From Cyclostephanos tholiformis (lineage: Eukaryota > Bacillariophyta > Thalassiosirophyceae > Thalassiosirales > Thalassiosiraceae): DNA of 11,356 nucleotides. A program made the position numbers and the translations under genes. The first letter of the stretch is position 1. Each line of letters starts with the position of its first letter. Under the pieces are notes generated by a model. The model was given only the letters and a program-made list of their open reading frames with translations. It made no database searches and was not told the DNA's origin. The stretch spans positions 1-11,356 of the forward strand of contig JALLPB010000652.1 of NCBI GenBank assembly GCA_036939975.1. The letters are read 5' to 3'. Positions 1 through 6,768 of the stretch are shown here, piece after piece.

Positions 1-421
1 AAGCTCATAATTTTCTCTTCCTGACCTGAAACACATGCCACTTTGTATTCACTCACTTTATTTCATTTCAGGGGAAAAGTTATCCACCAGCCTAGGTCAC
101 ATAGTTGCTGTACTACCATGTAGAATGTGCAGCCACAGCAATGCTCTCACCATTTTGGTTTTTAATTCCCTTTTGGTAAAAAATTGTCCCTTGACATAAA
201 TAATGAGGCTGAGGGAGTGGCATAACTTGTTACCAATTTACTGTGGAGCTGGGGGAATCTATGTTTGATTTTGACATACCAAGTTTTTTTGTAGGTAGAA
301 GTTATTGTACTATTCCTATATAGTAATCTTGTATGTACCTACTAAAAATACAAGTTTTTCTCCCACCAAAACAAAAACAGAGATAGCAGTTAAGCTGTTA
401 AGGGATTGGCCAATTTCCTGA
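1..421. other. AT-rich intergenic segment, no gene seen
   Basis: No reading frame with family-like content was found on either strand. The segment has T-rich stretches and one splice-acceptor-like site (TTTCAG near 66-71), but no exon that could be joined to it. It may be the start of the decayed coding stretch that follows, or plain intergenic DNA. Confidence 0.5.
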
Positions 422-1664
422 GTACGTGTTTGCTCACCTGCATCCTTCCAAGCTGATGCTGCTCTGTCAGTTTCCAGCATTTCTGAGTCTGATTCTATCA
501 GTGCAGGGGTCCTCACAATCTGTGACAATACGACCAGTGATGGAGGAGATGAGGATGATAGTGACAGGTATCAGGAATCCCAACTAACACTTGCTCAAAA
601 ACATGGTGTTCCCTCTCAGCAACAGGGTGGTGTCAGGCATGGAACTTAACAGCATGCTCATGCTATGATTGCAACACAATTTACCAGGTCTAACAGCTCT
701 GCCTCCAAAGGATCTGCTTTGAGGGACAATGGCAATGACATTATGGGTGTAGAAGAAGAGAGTCTTGGGGGACGTAGACTTGAGTAGGACTTCTGCTGTG
801 AAAGAGGAAGGTGATATACAAAAGTCTGGTTTTGAAAATTATGAGCTATTTTAAATGGTTTAAAATGAGGTTTCAACCGATGAAAAGGAGCATGCACTCA
901 CGTAGGCTTCTATGTGATCTCATATGTACAGGTGCACTTTCAAGGTGTCAACTTGACACTTCCTGACAGGAAAGATCCAGATCGAGAATGGAGAGTCTAC
1001 ATATGCGATCCATAGAACTTTGGAGCCATCAACAGCTCCATCTGTGCCGGGCCATATTTTTGCACTAGTTTATTTTTGGACCTTTTGGAGTTGATGGGTC
1101 CATACATTTTACGTAGGAATGCTGGTATGAAGTGAGGTGCATCATCACCCATCACCTTAGGATCCTGTGGCTAACATGCCATTGAGATCTGATAGACTGT
1201 CTGTTGTCTGGCACATGGTTTTTTAGATGATGGTTCATGTGTGCACACGAGGGTTTTTCATAGCATCAAGTGGCTTTCGTGTAGAAGTACTAGTTCCTAT
1301 GCTGAAACCTAAACTTTTACATAAAGATCCATTTTCCACTGGCAAATTTGGGTAGAAATTCGCTAAGTTTCTACTTTTCAGACTTAAAAAATTGAAACTT
1401 GATGTCCTTAGTGCACACATGCAACATAACAGTAAGAGACAAAACCTTTCAAGCATTGCATTATTACTAAGGATAGAAACAAACTTAGCGTGGAGAATGG
1501 GATTGTTATGTTCAGACCTAGACAGAATCGCAAGCATCCCCATCATGCCCGCAACACTATCAAGGGAAAGGTTTATGCAGGCATTAACGGTAATGGAACA
1601 AATGTGTATCATGGAGGGACATCAGATGGGAGCATTGACATCAACTGTGACTGTTTGTGATTAA
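422..1664 (+). pseudogene. Decayed coding-like stretch, possibly an old transposase
   Basis: Three separated plus-strand stretches in one register (frame of position 452) read like protein. About 422-785 is Ser/Asp-rich with an acidic run (GGDEDDSD) and stops at 647 and 785. About 917-1127 reads through PDRKDPDREWRVYICDP and LFLDLLELMGPYILRRN, with one stop between. About 1469-1658 contains KGKVYAGINGNG. Around 790-900 the next frame is the better one, which suggests a frameshift. From 1230 to 1664 a different plus frame is also open except for one TAG near 1352, and it contains TLSRERFMQAL. An acidic N-terminus followed by LF...N and SRxRF-like pieces loosely recalls piggyBac-type transposases (DDE_Tnp_1_7), but I saw no catalytic triad, terminal repeats or target duplication. 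The minus strand is also open for 125 codons (1235-1612), so strand and identity are uncertain. A host gene with unrecognised introns is the alternative. Confidence 0.3.
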
Positions 1665-2015
1665 GCGAAGTAGTATATTTGTCAAGATTTCAGGACATGG
1701 GAGACTAATAGTAATAAATTAATTAGGGTTAGGGTTGACAGTTACTACGCCTGCATAAGGGGTTCCTTAAATTTAATATTACAAATTTGTCAAACTTAGA
1801 CATATTTCTTTCCAAATAATACTAGGTTCTCAGAAAACTACAAACTTGATGTCCCTACTCTGGAGATCCCAATGGCTTCACGCCTCCTTTCTTGAAGGTG
1901 GCTCCAGTTGCTAAATACGGATAATAGAAAGGAGTCAGTGGAAAAGGTCAAATTGTGCATTCTGAACACAAAAGTTAATGTCTGACAAAGATGAACGAGA
2001 GAGGAGAGAAATCTC
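1665..2015. other. Intergenic region downstream of the NRPS-like gene
   Basis: This AT-rich segment lies beyond the stop codon of the minus-strand NRPS-like gene and presumably holds its 3' UTR. Short ORFs here show no family-like features. It contains a two-copy TTAGGG motif at 1723-1736. The 13-mer AAACTTGATGTCC occurs near 1843 and also near 1396. Confidence 0.5.
1723..1736 (+). repeat. Short telomere-like TTAGGG motif
   Basis: TTAGGGTTAGGGTT is two full units plus two bases of the TTAGGG repeat used at the telomeres of many eukaryotes, including diatoms. Two units can arise by chance, so this is only a descriptive call. Confidence 0.4.
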
Positions 2016-5000
2016 TTAATACTTAGCATTGATAAGTAATTTTCTTATCTCTTCTCCTATGGCAGGAGAAGGGGCGGGGGGATCACAATGTAATCTTAGG
2101 CACAATTCAAGGGGGGTCTCTATTTTGACACCGGTTGTTCGTTTTGACACTCCCCCCCTCGGCTTTCGCGGAGAAGCGCTACATCCGCCATCGAGTAGAA
2201 TTTGAAGAGCAGCGACCCGTTGATTCAGAACGGCCCAGTGAACCGGAGTTCGATACCATCTGTCACGCCAATCAAAATCCCCCCCCGCATTGATGTGTTC
2301 GAACTTAATCCCAATCGTTTCGGCTGCAACTCTCCATTGATTCATAATGTAAACTAATAGATTACAATGCCCCGATCTTGCTGCACAATGAAGTATGGTT
2401 TGCTTGTTACCGTCTTTAATTGAAATCGGAGTTTTCCCCTTATTGAGCAGTAGCTTGACGCATTCCAGTCTGTTTAAATCAGATGGGAACAACTAAAGAT
2501 GTGAGAGAGAGAGATAATGACAACGAAGGGGAAGCTGTAAAAATAGCGACGACAAAGAGAGTGAGGGTCAAATACCTATTTAGATCTTCTTCAACATCGT
2601 CAATGTTGTCTTCTATCCGTGAACATGCCAAGTGAATTGGGAACGATCCACTAGCATCTGGAATGTTCGCCTTGCACCCTGGCAATGTATGGCATATTGC
2701 ATAATTGAGACACACTTTGCAAATACCACGGCAACAAAAAAACATAGATCTCAAATAGGCTTACCTTTATCCAGCAACCTCTTTACGAGATAAGAGTTGC
2801 CACGTAAACAAGCCAGATGAAGAGGATTACTCTTGAATAAACGTCGCCTCTGTTGGCGGTCTGAGACTTTGCCAAGTCTAAACTGACTGGTTTGCGTATT
2901 CGGATCAACTCCTTCGAGATCTAGAAATGAGCAGGCTACTCTTGTATATCCGAGCGTTATCGATTCGAGAAGACTGACATATAATGGATTTGCAACGTTT
3001 TCCTTCATTTTGTGGTCAGGTGTAGTATTCATCCCAAATTCGTCACTATCACTTCCTATGATAGCATCATCGCTGGTTTGAAACGCTGACTTTGAAGCCA
3101 GAAATTCAATGTAAGCACCCAGCGTTTCTGATTTTAGTAGATGTTTGGCTGCGAATGGACCGTCCAAAGTTCCAGTACCGCCACCGAGATTTCTACTATC
3201 CATAACACCGTAATGTTTTGCGTGTAAGCCTCTAACTACTCGTGTCGCCGCTAACGAGTCGCCACCGAGAGCGAAGAAGTTAGCATCTAAATTGATGCAT
3301 GACATGTTTGTAAGACACAACAGAATGGAGGAGTTCAACCGCGGCGATAAAGTAACACATGAATTAGGCTTACCGAGCGTGACGAATTGCCTCTGACACG
3401 GTTGTAAATTGAGGCATTCGCATATCTTGTTAGCAACGATCGATCCTAATTTGCCACAGTTCCAGAGACTTCTCTCTTCGTTGGAATTAGCGGACGACTT
3501 CATAATTGAGCACACCGCAAGAGGTGGCAGCATTGAACGACTGCGTTTTCCCGTAGACGACAAAGGGAGCCGATCAATAATAACAAAGAAGCTAGGTGTG
3601 CATCCTCTGCGGACTCGTCGGTCACACCTCGCCCGCAACAAGGACAGCAATGGTCCAGGGGCAACAATGACTCCCGCGGTCCTTCTTGAAATGGCGCTCA
3701 GTATCGACGACGACTTTGGCTCGGTATGCCCGGATATTTGCTGTTCGAAATCTATGCCGACTTCCGACAAGCTCGTCGAAGAGAGCAGGCAGTAGGCAAT
3801 AAGTTGTTTGTGGCCGTTATCGGAAGAGCCGTCGACGGTGGCGATGCAGTCCACCACGAGCCTGCCCTCGTCGTCATTCGCATAGTCGATGCACGCGTTT
3901 TCGATCTCGGACAGTTCGATACGCATACCGTTTATCTTCACCATGCCGTCCTTGATCCGTCCCAAAATGCGAAGCTCGCCCGTCATTGGATCGATACATC
4001 CCAAGTCGCCGGTTCGATAGAAGTACGAGTCCCCACTTCCCGAGCAGAGCCCCCCGACGGGACAACGCACGAATACTCTAGCCGTGAGCTTGGCGGAGTT
4101 CAAGTATGAGCTGATGGAGTCGACCTGCGCTCCCGATATGACCACTTCTCCCATCGTCGGCCCCGAAGAATCTGCATCTCGCTCGACTAGTTCCAATGCG
4201 GGCACATCAAAACAATCGTTGTTCGCATTATCATCACAATCATCTTCCGGATATGGACGACAAATGCATATATTCGTGCCGAGGAGGGGAAGGCCTACGT
4301 TTGTTCCCGAACTCGTGGACGACGGCATCGTTCCTACTCCCTCCTCGTCACCGCCGCATTTGACGTCGCCATTCGACGAAGTCGACGAGGTCTCCCCCCC
4401 CTCCTCCTCGATTACGTAGACCTCTCCGAAGCTTTGATATACGCAAGCCTCGGTCGTGCCATAGGTCGCGCACAGTCGAGGATGCTCGCGATCCCATCCC
4501 CCCCCGTCGTCCATCCCCCCATCCCGCCCGATGCCACGACGACGACGACGTCGGGCCCACCTACCCAACATCGAACGGGGTATCGGCTCCCCCCCGAGCG
4601 CAATGACTCTCAACGACGGATAGTCATCGACCGTCGGACGACCGTCCACCGTCGACCACAGCGCGGGCGTGCACAGCACGTGCGTGACATCCAGCTGCCT
4701 CAGCACCCCCGATAGCCCACCGGCGTGACGTCGTCCCAACTCGCTCTCGCGCATGCCGTCTTCGATGCTCCCGCACATCCCATCCCCGTCGTCGTCGTCG
4801 TCGTCGTCGTCGTCCTCCTCCTCCTCCTCGTCGTCGTTGTCGTTGTCTTCGTCTACATCGCAATCGTCGTCGCGACCGTACATCATCGCCCTCGACGCCA
4901 TGCACAACGTAGCGTTGGCCATGCACGTCGCCAGGACGTCCGACAGACACGGATCGAAGGTAAGCGCGCTAGCAAGCAACACCCTCGACGTATCGTCGAT

Positions 5001-6530
5001 ATCGTGAGCGACGTTCTTGGCGTGCAGGTAATGTCGAAGCGATCCCAGGGACGATACGCATCCCTTCGGTATGCCGGTGGTGCCGCTCGTGTACACCACG
5101 TGGGAGACGACGTCGCGATCGGATCTTATAATTCGTCGACGATCGCGAGTGCGACGATGGGGGGTATGGGGGGAGGAGGGGGGGGGATCGTCGCGTAATA
5201 CCAACGATGGCGACGAGTCCGCGGACGTGAACGACGACGACGATAGCAGCAGTCGGATCGAACCCGCGGCGACCAACATCGGAACGTCGAAGGATGACGA
5301 TCCCCCGTGCGGTATGGCATCATCGTCGCGGGGTGGGCAGGAGGAGCGACGACGACGACGGTGACGCGCGGTAGTCCCGGATGGCCAAAGCCATCCAACT
5401 AGCGAGGAGGCCGCCGTCGCCGCGCCATCGTCGTCGGTGTCGCTGTTGTCGTCGTCGTCGTGGCGAATTCGAGCGCTCGCTCGGCGTAGGGCATCCAACG
5501 CCTCCTCGACCAATGTGGCGTAATCGACAAGTTGGACCGTCGACGCGGCGAAGGACGACGACGGCCCGTCACGGTCGTCGTCGATATTATTACCCCGCAG
5601 TGCCATCGCGCACACCGCGTCCGCCACGCTCCTCCCCCCCGATGACGCATCCGCCGCGTGTATTATCATATCCGGACGCGAGTCCTCGAGCATGTGACGA
5701 AGCCTCTCAGGCGCATCGTCGATATCCAGCGGGACCATGGCCACGCCGTCCCAGTCATCGTCGTCGTCCTCCTCCTCCCCCCGTCCGATGCCACCATGGC
5801 GCGTCGCATCCTCCCCATTCGCCAATGTTGTTGTCGTCCTCGCGTCGTCTATCCCATCATCATCGACCCCCCCCCCCCCGTAGTCATCATCGTCATATTC
5901 GTCGTCGCGATCGATGTCGGTCGTAGTCGTCGTCGTCGTCGCGTTCCAACCCTCGACGATCGTAACGTTCAGCGAATGCACCGCCAATACGATCAAGGCA
6001 AGGAACGGTCCCTCGGGCAATGCGATGCCCACCCTCCTCCTCGGGGGGGGGGACGACGATGGGTCCTTCGTGGTAATAATATCACAGTCGAGATCGTCGT
6101 CGTCCTCGCGTTCGTTCGCGCCGCGATATACCGACGACGTCGCGTCGCGCTCGACCGTGAATCGAGCCGCGTCCAGCGACAATCGACGACGCATCGCCAT
6201 GGCGATCGACGATGCCAGCAGGATGTACGATCCGTAGTTGATGCCGCCAGTCGACGACGACGACGACGACGATGCGCCTCCTCGAGGCGATCCTACCGCG
6301 TCGTCGTCTCGTTCGCCGTACATCCCCCCCGGATATAGGGATCGCCACCTCCCGAGGAGGTCGGGATCCCAGTATCCCCGGTAACGACGACGACGACGAC
6401 GACGCGTTCTCATCCTCCTCCTCCTCCTCCCCCCCCCCCCCACCGGGACGGGTGCGGGGGGAGGAGAATACGAGATCGCCGTGGATAGCAAGAATCTATC
6501 CCAAGACGAGCTACCACCGTCGTCCGTCAT
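2016..6530 (-). CDS. NRPS-like adenylation-carrier-ankyrin protein (AASDH/ACSF4-like), four exons
   Basis: Model exons are 6530-3374, 3286-2765, 2678-2576 and 2469-2016 (1411 aa). Start context is ACAATG. The adenylation domain runs from about residue 160 to 1000. It has VPLD...ERLRHMLEDSRPD (270-286), the P-loop YTSGTTGIPKG (480-490), TFDPCL with Asp526, YGTTEA (about 690), RTGDLG (Asp842) and the C-terminal lysine in STGK (Lys995). A carrier domain follows with LGGDSL, Ser1063 being the phosphopantetheine site. Four to five ankyrin repeats fill about 1200-1411 (for example NPLHLACLRG, SFPIHLAC, RTPVHWAV). Motif wording is closest to the AASDH/ACSF4 (U26) family, whose animal members activate beta-alanine; that family ends in a PQQ-type beta-propeller, absent here. 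By homology it forms an acyl-adenylate and loads it onto its own carrier. Asp526 sits at the usual amino-group-binding position, so an amino acid substrate is plausible but not shown. No reductase, thioesterase or condensation domain is present. Long Asp-, Ser-, Thr- and Arg-rich insertions (about 195-260, 355-470, 550-600) enlarge the domain. No signal peptide is obvious. Confidence 0.85.
2470..2575 (-). other. Intron 3 of the NRPS-like gene (106 bp)
   Basis: The donor is AATAG|GTATTTG and the acceptor AAACAG|ACTGG. Splicing gives EEDLNRLECVKLLLNKG, a continuous ankyrin helix pair. Phase is preserved (AAT AG/A CTG). Confidence 0.85.
2679..2764 (-). other. Intron 2 of the NRPS-like gene (86 bp)
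   Basis: The donor AAAG|GTAAGCC follows LLDK and the acceptor is GCCAG|GGTGC. Splicing restores an ankyrin register, LLDKGCKANIPDASGSFPIH. Reading through the donor meets TGA within four codons. The donor begins with the same nine bases, GTAAGCCTA, as intron 1. Confidence 0.85.
3287..3373 (-). other. Intron 1 of the NRPS-like gene (87 bp, stopless, in frame)
   Basis: The donor is CTCG|GTAAGCC and the acceptor TTTAG|ATGCT. Removal joins VTL directly to DANFFALGGDSL, giving the usual D-x-NFF-x-LGGDSL carrier motif. The intron is 29 codons long with no in-frame stop, so the unspliced RNA also reads through. Confidence 0.75.
4788..4853 (-). repeat. Trinucleotide array encoding a Glu/Asp run
   Basis: On the plus strand this is a GTC array, then CTC units, then GTC/GTT units. 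In the minus-strand gene it is read as a tract of Asp and Glu (about residues 557-581) between the TFDPCL motif and the GVLRQLDVTHVL segment of the adenylation domain. It is a likely length-variable microsatellite. Confidence 0.85.
5867..5879 (-). repeat. 13-base C/G homopolymer inside the coding exon
   Basis: Thirteen consecutive C on the plus strand are read as Gly codons (YGGGGVDDD) in exon 1 of the NRPS-like gene. At this length the reading frame is intact, so the tract length is consistent with the coding model. Confidence 0.85.
6384..6441 (-). repeat. CGA/TCC arrays plus second 13-base C/G homopolymer
   Basis: A GAC/ACG array (6384-6404), a TCC array (about 6413-6428) and a run of 13 C (6429-6441) lie near the 5' end of the NRPS-like coding sequence. 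The minus frame reads them as GGGGRRRRRMRTRRRRRRR, a strongly basic tract at about residues 33-50. It could be a nuclear or nucleic-acid-binding basic patch or simply repeat-derived. Confidence 0.8.
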
Positions 6531-6768
6531 TGTAAATTCCCCGGGGTGGTACGTATAATTCTGCTTGTCAAAAACATCATAACGACATCCTCGAACAAAC
6601 CCAAGTCACTTCCATGCACATATTATTATTTCGTACGATACCCACACACCTCTCTCTCTCTCTCTAGAGCATGGCAGCCACGCGTAAGTTCAAGTGTACC
6701 ATACTTCGTACGTATCTTATGCATTTTTTTTTCCTATACATATCAAAATTTCCGATTCCCGACGGAGG
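6531..6768. promoter_or_regulatory. Shared divergent promoter region (238 bp)
   Basis: The start codons of two large divergent genes are only 238 bp apart, so both 5' UTRs and both core promoters must fit here. The segment is AT-richer than either gene. GTACGTAT occurs at 6549-6556 and 6708-6715, and the related GTACGATA at 6633-6640. A CT dinucleotide run ends in CTAG at about 6650-6667. No clear TATA box position was assigned. A bidirectional promoter is inference from spacing. Confidence 0.6.

Noticed and set aside
1235..1612. 125-codon minus-strand ORF
   Set aside because: It is stop-free but has no recognisable motif and overlaps equally open plus frames in the decayed stretch. Not supported as a gene.
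4725..5198. Long plus-strand ORFs across the NRPS-like exon, rich in Val or Ser
   Set aside because: They are antisense readings of GTC/GAC repeats. The minus strand carries ordered adenylation motifs over the same span.
5381..6338. Arg/His/Pro-rich plus-strand ORFs of 180-226 codons
   Set aside because: They are low-complexity antisense frames with no family motif, opposite the conserved VPLD...MLEDSRPD segment.
2751..6530. A single 1259-aa uninterrupted protein for the NRPS-like gene
   Set aside because: That reading includes a likely intron before the carrier motif and stops four codons after a GTAAGC donor in the middle of an ankyrin repeat. The four-exon model restores both.
2016..6530. 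A full NRPS or polyketide gene cluster
   Set aside because: Only one adenylation and one carrier domain are present. No condensation, ketosynthase, reductase or thioesterase motifs occur in the window.
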